Below are positions 25,801-28,897 of a stretch of DNA of 29,026 nt, piece by piece. A program made the translations under genes and the position numbers. Under the pieces are notes generated by a model. It saw only the letters and a list, made by a program, of their open reading frames with translations, was not told where the DNA came from and did no database searches. Each line of letters begins with the position of its first letter. The first letter of the stretch is position 1. The DNA is from Baffinella frigidus. Lineage: Eukaryota; Cryptophyceae; Cryptomonadales; Baffinellaceae. Location: NCBI GenBank assembly GCA_026770585.1, contig MU646595.1, forward strand, positions 96,669 to 125,694. The letters are read 5' to 3'.

Positions 25801-28800
25801 AACAAGCAACCCTGAACCATAAACCCCAGACCCTAAACATGAAACCCTAAACCCCAGACACTAAACACGCTAAGCCCTGAACCCTAAACCTCAAACCTCG
25901 AATCCTTCACCCAGATGTCGAGCGTGGCGATCAGCTGTGGCTCTGGAGTGTTCCCAGTCGGGGACGCGTGCGAGGTCTGCCCTTCAACCCCTAAACCCCA
26001 AACCCTCACAACAAACAACCTTACATCCTAAACCATGAACCTTACACCCTAAACCCTGAACCCCAAATCCTAAACCCCAAATCATAAACCACAAACCTTC
26101 TTACCCCAAACCCTAAATCCCAAACCCTAAACCCTAAACCCTAAACCCTAAACCCTGAACCCTACACCCTAAACCCTAAACCCTAAATTAGGTCTGCCCG
26201 GTCACGACATTCAAGACTCTCGCGGACAACACTTCGTGCCTGGCCTGTCCCGTAAACCCCAACCCCTAAACACCAAACACCAAACACCACACCCCAAACA
26301 CCAAACACCAAACACCAAACACCAAACACCAAACACCATACACCAAACACCAAACACCAAACACCAGACCCCAAACCCCACACCCCAAACCCCGAACCAC
26401 AAACCCCAAACCCCAAACTCCAAACCCAAAACCCAAAACCCAAAACTTAAACCAGGCGCACGCAACCACCGAGACCACCTTCTCGACGCTCCACGCCCAG
26501 TGCCACTGCCTCCCCGGCCACTTCACGGAATCGTTCGACACCGCACCTGTCGCGGCGGGGAACACCGACCCGCACTTCGTGGAGAACCTCGCGGGGTACT
26601 TGATCGTCGAGACCAAGAAGACCTGGGTACAACCCTACAACCATGACCCTAACACCACACCCAGAAGAACGGGGTACAACCCTGAAACTCTAAACTCAAG
26701 CGAAGAGGGAACAGCCCACCAACCACATCTCTGAAACCACATCGCGGGGTACTTCATCGTCGAGAGCAAGAAGAATTGAGTACCCCTGGAACCCTGAAAT
26801 CAATCCTCAACCCAACCCTGAAACCCGAAACTGAAACGAGGAGGGAACAGCCCAACACCCACAGCCGTTAAAATACAATCCGCACCCCCAATGATGTGAC
26901 CAACCCAAACCCCCAACCCCCAAACCCTAAACCTGATCCTGAAAAAAACTGGACCTAATCCACCCTGAACCCTCAACCTTAACCTCATTCACCCTAAACC
27001 CTAAACCCACTCTGAACCCTCAACCCACCCTCAACCTTCAACCTTCACCAGGTGGATGCGGAGATGGACTGTGTGAAGCGCGGCGGGCACCTCGCGACTA
27101 TCAACTCCCAGGTATTTCACTCGCGGCTGGACATGTGACTATTTTGAATGTGGTGTTGTATGAATTTGTACCGGTATTCTCAACCCTAAACTGCATTCCA
27201 CATGTAGTACATTGCCATCGGTGTGAGGGTAAGGTCAAGTTCAGATGTTTTGCGCGCTTGGTGAGCGTAGACATTGAACAGCCAAAGGTGCTAAACCCTA
27301 AATCCCAAACATTAAACCATAAACACACAACCCGAACCGCACGTCCCAGGGAGAGCAAGACATGATCGACTACATGACGCGCGACATCATGACCACCGAC
27401 GGATCACTCCGCATCCGGATCGGGCTCAACGACAAGGCGTCCGAGGGCACCTGGGAGTGGATAGCCGACGGTTCTGCCACCAAGTAACATCCCCCCCCCA
27501 AACAATCTCTGCAACGGACACTTTGACCCTGAACCCTGAACCCTACCCCTCACCGGCCAAACCCCATCCCCTGAACCGTGAACACAAAATCCTCACCTTT
27601 CCAACCAGGTCTACCAACTGGGGCCTTCAACCCTGAATCCTAGAACCTGAACCCTACACCTTAAATCCCAGAGGCCAAACTCTAAACCCTACCCCAGACC
27701 GGCCAAAAACCCAAACCCTCAAACCTTAACCCTGCACCGCAACCCTCAACACCAGGTATTTACACTAAATCCCTAACCCTCAATGCTAAACCCTACACCG
27801 AAACCAGGTACACCAACTGGGCGGCCTCGCAGCAGAACAAGCTTTCGTCGCAGGAAAACCCCACACCCCAAACCCCAAACCCCAAACCCCAAACCCCAAA
27901 CCCCAAACCCCAAACCCCAAGCCTCAAACCCCGCACCGCACACCCCAAACCCCAAACCCCAAACCCTGAACCCCACACGCTTCAAGCAGGACTGCGGGCA
28001 GCTGTACACGCGGGACGACACGACGCTCACCTGGAACAATGACGAGTGTTCCGCGCATCTCTCGTGCATCCCTACACCCGACCACCCGACCCTCAACTCT
28101 AAACCATCAACCCTCAACCCAACATCCCAAACCATGACAACTGTTCCACGCATCTCTCGTGATACCAAAATCCTGGACCCTGCACCCTGACCCCTAAACC
28201 CCCCAACCTAAACCTTACACCTTGAGCAATGAACCCTACATTCTGAAGCCGTGTAGCTCTCGTACATGCGTACACCCTGAACCCTACACTCTGATCCCAC
28301 AACCCTAAGCCCTAAACCCTAAACCCTCAAACCCACAACCTAACCCTACACCCCTAAACCCCACACCCTAAACCTTAAACCAGGTACATGTGCCAGATTA
28401 TCCCCGAAGAACACACCGCGCTCAACGCTGACTTCACCTGCTCTACGTGCCAGGTCCAAATTCCTAAACTCGAAACCCGAAACCCGAAACCAGAAACCAC
28501 AAACCAGACATCAGAAACCATCAAACCCCGACGATGCGCCCAATCCCAAACCCAAAACACTGAAAACGTAATGCAAACACCTCAACCAGGCTGACTTCTA
28601 CTGCGCCGGCGCCGCCGCCCCCCGCCCTTGCCCGGTATGCCCCCCACCTTCAACCCTGAACCCTCCCGAAACCCGATCCCGTCAAGCCGAAACCCTCAAC
28701 TCCAAACCCTCCCCAAATGAACCCTCCCTCAAACCCGAAACCCTGCACCACGAACCCCCCCCGAAATCCTGAAGCATGAACCCTCCCCAAACTCTGAAGC

Positions 28801-28897
28801 ATGAACCCTCCCCGACACCAGGCGAACTCCTCCGCCCCCGCGGGTTCCTCATCGATCACGGACTGCGTCTGCGTGCCGGGCTACACCGGGGCTGACG
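1..28897 (+). CDS. Giant modular extracellular protein, 58-exon partial gene
   Basis: The window reads as one gene whose start and end lie outside it. Exon limits were chosen from GT..AG signals, frame continuity and homology between internal repeats. Exons 1-7: 1-2275, 2364-2543, 2725-3312, 3405-3937, 4160-4247, 4507-4569, 4804-12714. The other 51 are listed in the entries below. Of 57 complete introns I count 33 in phase 0, 19 in phase 2 and 4 in phase 1, with intron 36 unresolved. The modules (GCC2/GCC3 Cys-rich, PA14, C-type lectin-like, NHL propeller) are extracellular or carbohydrate-binding types in known families, so a secreted or cell-surface adhesive or matrix role is inferred. No membrane segment is visible. 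An alternative is two or more adjacent genes, but no stop, polyA signal or new start interrupts the chain of phase-compatible exons. Confidence 0.78.
2276..2724 (+). repeat. Introns 1-2 with telomere-like heptamers
   Basis: Intron 1 (2276-2363) and intron 2 (2544-2724) flank exon 2 and consist mostly of CCCTAAA and CCCTGAA units on the + strand. Intron 1 begins gttgt, as does exon 2. Confidence 0.75.
2364..3937 (+). CDS. Exons 2-4: PA14 domains and GCC module
   Basis: Exons 2364-2543, 2725-3312 and 3405-3937, with phase 0 introns between them and phase 2 at the end. Exon 2 is the second half of a PA14 domain (GKYVFFTTSLDGSRLWVDG), completed across the splice by GFHT|IRADWFE. Exon 3 holds a whole PA14 domain: it opens with GFKASFIHD and continues with EYTFSTRSDDGSHLWVDG, VVDNSGRHG and GFHTLRADYFD. 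Exon 4 starts with the PA14 tail VHYRGADT, then the truncated start of another PA14 (GMTASFVKG), then a GCC module (CFACPAGTYKAGN) and a Trp-rich end (KWRKWVFD). PA14 is a beta-barrel domain often found in glycan-binding and adhesion proteins; the ligand here is unknown. The same segment in the next unit is cut by several more introns. Confidence 0.85.
3938..4803 (+). repeat. Introns 4-6 with telomere-like heptamers
   Basis: Introns 3938-4159, 4248-4506 and 4570-4803 around the acidic linker exons contain CCCTGATC, CCCTGAA, CCCTAAA, CGCTCAA and CCCTCAA units, all with the C-rich strand on the sense side. Except for the two short exons, there is no other coding signal in this stretch. Confidence 0.75.
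4160..4569 (+). CDS. Exons 5-6: acidic Trp/Asp linker
   Basis: Exon 5 (4160-4247) completes a split Trp codon and encodes DWDYDQDEHDVDVIEEELD, a strongly acidic stretch. Exon 6 (4507-4569) encodes EEDIAFAREELFPVEAGTWW and Q, which joins in frame to the CTLD at 4804. A second copy of this linker, RWDWDWDPAEQIDEDEEQ, is encoded at 16283-16363 before the next propeller. Its position between a GCC block and the following CTLD or propeller suggests a hinge, or a calcium- or cation-binding spacer; this is inference. The exons are too short to be found without splicing logic, but frame, flanking AG|G sites and the paralogous copy support them. Confidence 0.7.
4507..5460 (+). other. Tandem C-type-lectin-like domains
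   Basis: Two copies of about 110 residues. Each has VRARC, GGGDL(V/A)(A/S)LHTP, RCY(I/V)GLER, a W-x-W-x-D motif (WAWTDET, WMWVDGS), VNYLPW, GxxWH and PGVCL, the spacing expected of a CTLD. The first starts in exon 6 (VEAGTWWQ) and the second repeats VGAGTWDEVRARC. The canonical calcium and sugar motifs EPN/QPD and WND are not seen at the expected places (GWHDV and AWHSW stand there), so classical calcium-dependent sugar binding is uncertain. They lie directly before the propeller. Confidence 0.75.
4804..12714 (+). CDS. Exon 7: 7.9-kb exon, CTLD-NHL-GCC-PA14-GCC
   Basis: A single uninterrupted exon of 7,911 bases (2,637 codons), entered after CAG at 4801-4803 and left at ACAG|GTT, both phase 0. 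Domain order: two C-type-lectin-like domains (to about 5460), NHL-type propeller (about 5480-6320), post-propeller Cys/Trp region (to about 6780), GCC modules with an inserted unknown domain (7000-7503), GCC modules, 852-bp superrepeats (8041-10590), cap and GCC modules (to 11058), two PA14 regions (11058-12053) and GCC modules to the end. It is the intron-free counterpart of sequence that is heavily split downstream (16845-24277). There is no initiator Met context at its start, and the CTLD begins in the preceding exon, so it is not a separate gene. Confidence 0.9.
5461..6320 (+). other. NHL-type beta-propeller
   Basis: Repeated blades with the NHL signature: a PxG(V/A)A(F/V)xPDG turn followed by (V/L)xVxDxxxxxI(R/L) and a TLAG strand. 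Visible blades include WGAAVAPDGKRAVVSD, RPRGVAFAPDGRTVYVADSA with IRSVS, and EPHDVAVSPDGLLVVVAEF with NRIRVI; later blades (RPRSIVFGVGG, LSPLSDGSLLVAQ) are more diverged. NHL propellers are protein- or glycan-interaction platforms, and some are extracellular enzymes; no catalytic residues can be assigned here. The homologous propeller at 16845-18498 keeps the same motifs but is split into six exons. Confidence 0.8.
6321..6790 (+). other. Conserved post-propeller Cys/Trp region
   Basis: Links the propeller to the GCC modules. Landmarks are VVLTDPCLSE, WISFAPCNG, WNSSSERGQ, CLEIDAPISC, REWSDWQHE and VYGLPAMPIANVTLGC. The same order occurs downstream in split exons: VVVTDPCNAN (20324), RFAPNRDP (21221), WNSSIEVDACEV (21543), HSEWSNAS, VYGFPR and INVTITC (21965). 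I do not recognise a named family. Conservation between the two units argues for a real folded domain tied to the propeller. Confidence 0.6.
7000..7503 (+). other. Unknown Cys-containing domain inside a GCC module
   Basis: Between one GCC half (CDQCKAGAFKST) and the next (PQCVSCEAGTYSM) lie about 165 residues that do not follow the GCC pattern. Landmarks: NGCADGSADVIFSEKVVGC, AAWLMPGILSG, SPGWDICASEAEV, GPVGVVKCSPDG, MGCGKSSLDFRITQ, ALGNRNVGTWTR and GGVLCC. I see no copy of it elsewhere in the window. I cannot assign a family. The SPGWDIC block and paired cysteines suggest a compact disulphide-rich extracellular fold inserted into the module string. Confidence 0.55.
8041..10590 (+). repeat. 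852-bp (284-residue) coding superrepeat array
   Basis: Six GCC module types (48, 47, 47, 48, 47 and 47 residues) repeat as a set. Equivalent first-module positions fall at 8620, 9472 and 10324, exactly 852 bases apart each time, and in exon 1 at 11 and 863, also 852 apart. The array in exon 7 starts part-way through a set (module 3 at about 8041), has two full sets, and ends after modules 1 and 2. Long tracts are nearly identical at DNA level, including synonymous positions, indicating recent unequal exchange or gene conversion between copies. Confidence 0.9.
11058..12053 (+). other. PA14 cassette (one half plus one whole domain)
   Basis: Starts abruptly after PVLGV with WHGLIQIVTAEEYSFTTR, the second half of a PA14 domain (DGARVWVDGQL, GYHTLRAQ, VKMRGPDT). 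A full PA14 follows: GGFVASFVSHATLEW, VGAWHGVFEI, EYTFALTSDYGSHLWVDG, GFHTLRADWY, YRGADT. It ends with the start of a third (GLIASFVKD) that breaks off into DFTSDDLTCVGC. The equivalent position in exon 1 has no such cassette, so this is an in-frame presence/absence difference of about 1 kb between paralogous units. No intron lies inside it, whereas other PA14 domains of this gene are split. Confidence 0.8.
12715..12942 (+). repeat. Intron 7 after the giant exon
   Basis: Degenerate CCCTGAA, CCCTTAA and CCATGAA units. Position and phase match intron 1 of the first unit, and both introns end in caaacaacag before GTTGT. This is therefore an old intron shared by the two paralogous units. Confidence 0.75.
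12943..13360 (+). CDS. Exons 8-9: split PA14 half-domain
   Basis: Exon 8 (12943-13041) encodes VVGHVSGLITVERAGNYSFH through SRLWVDG. Exon 9 (13266-13360) continues VLLVKNGGPNTPG to GFHAMRADW and ends in phase 2. Together they equal exon 2 plus the first bases of exon 3. The extra intron at 13042-13265 splits WVDG from LLV, where exon 2 is continuous. The next intron falls inside the Trp codon of RADW instead of before IRADW as in the first unit, so both intron number and position differ between paralogues. Confidence 0.8.
13517..14356 (+). CDS. Exons 10-11: PA14 domain
   Basis: Exon 10 (13517-13708) encodes FELSEGATFVVKYSGPDT and an Asn/Thr-rich stretch (NGTNSTNATNVT) with several N-x-S/T glycosylation sequons. 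Exon 11 (13879-14356) encodes a whole PA14 domain: GFKASFIHDATMDGK, GEYTFSTRSDDGSHLWVDG, VVDNSGLHG and TLRADYFDDKGGDVMQ. It is a close paralogue of exon 3; the intron at 13709-13878 is absent from the first unit, while the intron after GGDVMQ is shared. Donor and acceptor phases (2, then 0) keep the frame. Confidence 0.85.
14528..15298 (+). CDS. Exons 12-14: PA14 tail and start of next module
   Basis: Exon 12 (14528-14656) encodes VKYAGPDTSGQSLMVRGSH and NATLEGGVEAD. Exon 13 (14929-15008) encodes VRLTSGFVTSLVRTPGIF. Exon 14 (15191-15298) encodes YYRFATYSRGVAVSSISL and IIYKEPLCFPCPAG. These align with the continuous exon 4 of the first unit (VHYRGADT, VRLVSGMTASFVKG, EKEPLCFACPAG), so two introns were gained here or lost there. 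An internal damaged copy of the start of exon 13 lies at 14783-14842. The intron after exon 13 begins with the same eight bases (gtactacc) as exon 14. Confidence 0.78.
14783..14842 (+). pseudogene. Ghost copy of exon 13
   Basis: Preceded by an intact acceptor (gacgcag) and reading VRVTSGFVTSLVRSPGLS before a stop, it copies the first 50 bases or so of exon 13 (14929; VRLTSGFVTSLVRTPG). The offset is 146 bases. It lies within intron 12, which otherwise lacks telomere-like repeats. Confidence 0.8.
15459..15808 (+). CDS. Exons 15-16: GCC module
   Basis: Exon 15 (15459-15601) encodes TFKERATTTPCILCNRDTYS through CAACPAFHVSPLGSQQS, the C-x-x-C and C-x-x-C-P halves of a GCC module. Exon 16 (15768-15808, 41 bases) encodes NCTCRPGTLPNSA, the linking C-x-C. 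Entry is phase 2, the join is phase 1 and exit is phase 0, and the joined product restores the standard GCC spacing. In exon 4 the same module is uninterrupted. Confidence 0.72.
15809..16065 (+). repeat. Intron 16: pure CCCAAAC heptamer array with gap
   Basis: From about 15866 to 16010 the intron is an almost perfect array of the heptamer CCCAAAC, interrupted by ten unknown bases. The true array length is therefore unknown. Confidence 0.85.
15962..15971. other. Assembly gap of ten N
   Basis: Ten N lie inside a perfect heptamer array. This is an unresolved low-complexity gap, so the true length may be different. Confidence 0.97.
16066..16363 (+). CDS. Exons 17-18: acidic Trp/Asp linker, second copy
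   Basis: Exon 17 (16066-16115) encodes GECQLCGDIDCWNWNEG. Exon 18 (16283-16363) encodes QDRWDWDWDPAEQIDEDEEQ then CRDFGL. It matches the linker of exon 5 in composition and place in the module order, but here it leads straight towards a propeller rather than to CTLDs. Exon 18 is followed by a 481-bp intron. Confidence 0.65.
16364..16844 (+). repeat. Intron 18: CCCACACCCT array and ghost exon
   Basis: 481 bp. The first part (about 16380-16545) is an array of the decamer-like unit CCCACACCCT. The second part is not repetitive and holds the sequence tgacagtgccc-type near-duplications (16590 and 16648) and a damaged copy of the start of exon 19 with its own acceptor. No separate gene is seen. 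Confidence 0.75.
16722..16793 (+). pseudogene. Ghost copy of exon 19
   Basis: Carries its own acceptor (tcccgcag) and reads CSGVVDTTPVIY like exon 19 (16845), then diverges (TDWNYND) and meets a stop near 16793. The offset is 123 bases, and the upstream intron context is also partly copied. Use as a poison exon is possible but unproven. Confidence 0.78.
16845..18498 (+). CDS. Exons 19-24: NHL-type propeller, six small exons
   Basis: Exons 16845-17166, 17330-17463, 17630-17681, 17960-18027, 18107-18159 and 18398-18498. Motifs track the intron-free propeller of exon 7: QPWGAAMHPDGRHAIISDAG, RFFTPRGMALSPDNDTLW|VADSDNHCIRTVS, RARFDTPYDVA|VSPDGLLVVVADF, HRIRVIRT, GTVATIGKRWGVPWLG and FSNPRSVSFGHDG followed by TDTYGVRQ. 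Splice junctions fall inside blades, for example between LW and VADS and between DVA and VSPDG, where exon 7 is continuous. All phases are compatible. The two CTLDs that precede the propeller in exon 7 are absent; exon 19 instead starts CSGVVDTTPVIYW and an Asp-rich stretch. Confidence 0.85.
18499..19033 (+). repeat. Intron 24: heptamers plus two exon echoes
   Basis: 535 bp, the longest intron. It holds a unique 5' part, a short echo of the coming exon at 18593-18618, degenerate CCCTAAA and CCCTCAA units, and a second echo at 18824-18875 identical over 52 bases to the true acceptor and exon start at 19021-19072. Confidence 0.8.
18824..18875 (+). pseudogene. Ghost copy of exon 25 start
   Basis: Identical over 52 bases to 19021-19072, including the acceptor and the first 39 bases of exon 25, then breaks into CCCTCAA repeats at ctcgac. 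The perfect identity points to a very recent copy. Confidence 0.85.
19034..21280 (+). CDS. Exons 25-34: propeller end and post-propeller region
   Basis: Exons 19034-19099, 19350-19391, 19512-19571, 19689-19729, 19894-19940, 20148-20185, 20324-20373, 20535-20583, 20917-20942 and 21221-21280. They encode VHFNNASVPLILDVYFPWF, VGSASDGSLIMAIS, ANKLSLNVIGRYTGD, VVEDSISGQCSEC, DPNSARDFWALAGFRG, NAALVVDWSETK, VVVTDPCNANVHTYDI, YEITPPVKPPAPTSAS, VIRVLHAN and FAPNRDPAFLIALERWFSL. The order parallels exon 7 (VYLNNYTVDTIL, LSDGSLLVAQ, VVLTDPC, FAPCNG). Exon 33 is a 26-base micro-exon. Several assignments rest mainly on frame and AG|G sites, so individual boundaries of the smallest exons are less certain. 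Confidence 0.65.
19730..19893 (+). repeat. Intron 28: CCCTCAA array
   Basis: An unbroken run of about ten CCCTCAA heptamers (about 19788-19866) is followed by CCCTAAA units up to the acceptor. One variant is homogenised within this intron. Confidence 0.85.
20584..20916 (+). repeat. Intron 32: ACACTGA heptamer array
   Basis: 333 bp filled by ACACTGA heptamers (about 20640-20880), a variant not dominant in any other intron of the window. No coding signal; the long opposite-strand frames are translations of the repeat. Confidence 0.85.
21281..21542 (+). repeat. Intron 34: CT-rich simple repeats and exon echo
   Basis: Holds CT and CA dinucleotide runs (21360-21385 and 21440-21495) and a damaged copy of the start of exon 35 at 21400-21424. 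Telomere-like heptamers are scarce. Confidence 0.7.
21543..22065 (+). CDS. Exons 35-36: post-propeller region, frame problem
   Basis: Exon 35 (21543-21699) encodes WNSSIEVDACEVQGVGCFEM, then EYLTINHSEWSNASIGF and VYGFPR, matching the WNSSS / REWSDW / VYGLP landmarks of exon 7. Exon 36 (21965-22065) starts VDVINVTITC in phase 0, matching IANVTLGC. Its end reads CTCARGFSAPNG in a different frame, which is the one that joins correctly to GNCTECPAGTYK in exon 37. A one-base frame change or an unrecognised splice must lie between about 21995 and 22030. A sequencing error is the simplest explanation; a real frameshift is possible. Confidence 0.6.
22180..24277 (+). CDS. Exons 37-44: GCC modules in small exons
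   Basis: Exons 22180-22234, 22497-22554, 22662-22772, 23168-23303, 23535-23641, 23850-23891, 24004-24143 and 24226-24277. They encode NCTECPAGTYKPTAG, CTLCPGGTYRQELGG, CHACPNNSTSETEG, GNCTCSAGHTVDGQ with CLACSTGTYKEAVG, TKCPSGTYLPHLA with CLSCPDKYSSPWGSST, VHDCVCAKGFSGVE, CVACAPGSYKDVIGAGECTK with CPANTYLSGNSS, and a Ser-rich end. Splicing restores alternating C-x-x-C-P-x-G-T-Y and C-x-C modules. Splice sites lie within modules rather than between them. The start of exon 39 (VMRRVVKKQG) is basic and untypical, so its acceptor at 22661 is tentative. Confidence 0.7.
22773..23167 (+). repeat. Intron 39: CCCTAAA/CCCTGAA array
   Basis: 395 bp; the first 250 bp are CCCTAAA, CCCTCAA and CCCTGAA heptamers. 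The remainder is C-rich without clear periodicity. No coding signal seen. Confidence 0.8.
24547..26251 (+). CDS. Exons 45-50: uncharacterised segment and GCC module
   Basis: Exons 24547-24605, 24907-24976, 25320-25363, 25577-25673, 25915-25974 and 26192-26251. They encode VKASSSIETDMASFNANEQ, YLNAYATAGGIAPSMVTT, VLATIIHNVTFTAP, TLASKVVTSVSSGIFGNYL with QILINAGLPVST, SSVAISCGSGVFPVGDACE and VCPVTTFKTLADNTSCLACP. The last two form a GCC-like Cys module. The first four have few cysteines and match no family I recognise; the alternating hydrophobic pattern suggests a small beta- or alpha/beta domain. The intron between exons 49 and 50 begins with the same eight bases (gtctgccc) as exon 50. Confidence 0.65.
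24606..24906 (+). repeat. Intron 45: CACCAAA array
   Basis: 301 bp with a run of CACCAAA heptamers (about 24745-24900). The same variant fills intron 50 (26252-26455) and part of intron 30 (20186-20323). Confidence 0.85.
24977..25319 (+). repeat. Intron 46: unique part, ghost exon, CCTACAC array
   Basis: 343 bp. The 5' part is non-repetitive and contains a ten-base inverted repeat (ctaagttgac at 25049-25058, gtcaacttag at 25083-25092). A damaged copy of exon 46 follows (25110-25166), then a CCTACAC/CCTATAC heptamer array (25203-25280) and CCCTAAA units. Confidence 0.8.
25110..25166 (+). pseudogene. Ghost copy of exon 46 with stop
   Basis: Reads YATAGEVPPLMVTTESKT then TAG directly before a donor-like gtg. 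Exon 46 has AAG|GTC at the same place, so a single A-to-T difference creates the stop. Confidence 0.8.
25364..25576 (+). repeat. Intron 47: 17-bp unit array
   Basis: About nine copies of a 17-bp unit of the form CCTGAACCCCAAACTCT (25374-25550). This appears to be a higher-order unit built from heptamer-like sequence and expanded only here. Confidence 0.8.
26456..28453 (+). CDS. Exons 51-56: C-type lectin-like domain
   Basis: Exons 26456-26626, 27052-27111, 27350-27483, 27808-27853, 27990-28063 and 28384-28453. After CHCLPGHFTESFD the domain begins AGYLIVETKKTW|VDAEMDCVKRGGHLATINSQ, then IRIGLNDKASEGTWEWIADG, YTNWAASQQN, DCGQLYTRDD, TWNNDECSAHLS and YMCQ. This is an almost textbook CTLD: GGHLATI, IGLND, EGTWEW, WNNDEC and Y-x-C. 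A WND-like calcium motif is present (WNND), but no clear EPN or QPD. Splices are phase-consistent (0, 0, 2, 0, 2, 0). The intron after exon 54 would use a GA donor (CAG|GAAAAC), since no GT fits. Damaged copies of several of these exons lie in the introns. Confidence 0.82.
26627..27051 (+). repeat. Intron 51: exon-end echoes and heptamers
   Basis: 425 bp. It begins with repeated partial copies of the end of exon 51 (26660-26685 and 26735-26783) and a duplicated block gagggaacagccca (26705 and 26841), then C-rich heptamers. No extra coding exon is supported. Confidence 0.75.
26735..26783 (+). pseudogene. Ghost copy of exon 51 end
   Basis: Copies the last 40 bases or so of exon 51 (AGYFIVESKKN against AGYLIVETKKT) and ends TGA|gta where the exon has TGG|gta. 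A stop thus replaces the conserved Trp at the splice site. Confidence 0.78.
27484..27807 (+). repeat. Intron 53: heptamers with echo of exon 54
   Basis: 324 bp of degenerate CCCTGAA and CCCTCAA units with a short copy of the acceptor and start of exon 54 at 27605-27627. Confidence 0.7.
27854..27989 (+). repeat. Intron 54: CCCAAAC array, likely GA-AG intron
   Basis: Starts CAG|GAAAACCC and ends AAGCAG|GACTGC, filled with CCCAAAC heptamers (27862-27965). No GT near the start preserves the CTLD frame, whereas the GA donor does so exactly. Confidence 0.6.
28064..28383 (+). repeat. Intron 55: heptamers with echo of exon 55
   Basis: 320 bp of degenerate heptamers with a damaged copy of the end of exon 55 at 28129-28164, including its donor ctctc|gtg. 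Confidence 0.72.
28129..28164 (+). pseudogene. Ghost copy of exon 55 end
   Basis: Copies aatgacgagtgttcc-type sequence and the ctctc|gtg donor of exon 55 (28036-28066) about 95 bases downstream, with several mismatches. Confidence 0.7.
28590..28897 (+). CDS. Exons 57-58: GCC module, continues off the window
   Basis: Exon 57 (28590-28634) encodes ADFYCAGAAAPRPCP. Exon 58 (28822-28897) encodes ANSSAPAGSSSITDCVCVPG and YTGADG. Together they give the C-x-x-G / S-S-x-x-G-S-S / D-C-x-C-x-x-G-(Y/F)-x-G pattern of the GCC modules seen in exon 7. Exon 58 leaves in phase 1, so the gene continues beyond the right edge after an intron of telomere-like heptamers. Confidence 0.75.

Noticed and set aside
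27135-27365. Small open frame in intron 52
   Set aside because: It has no domain and runs into heptamer repeats, and it overlaps the acceptor of exon 53 in another frame. The CTLD splice across it is well supported.
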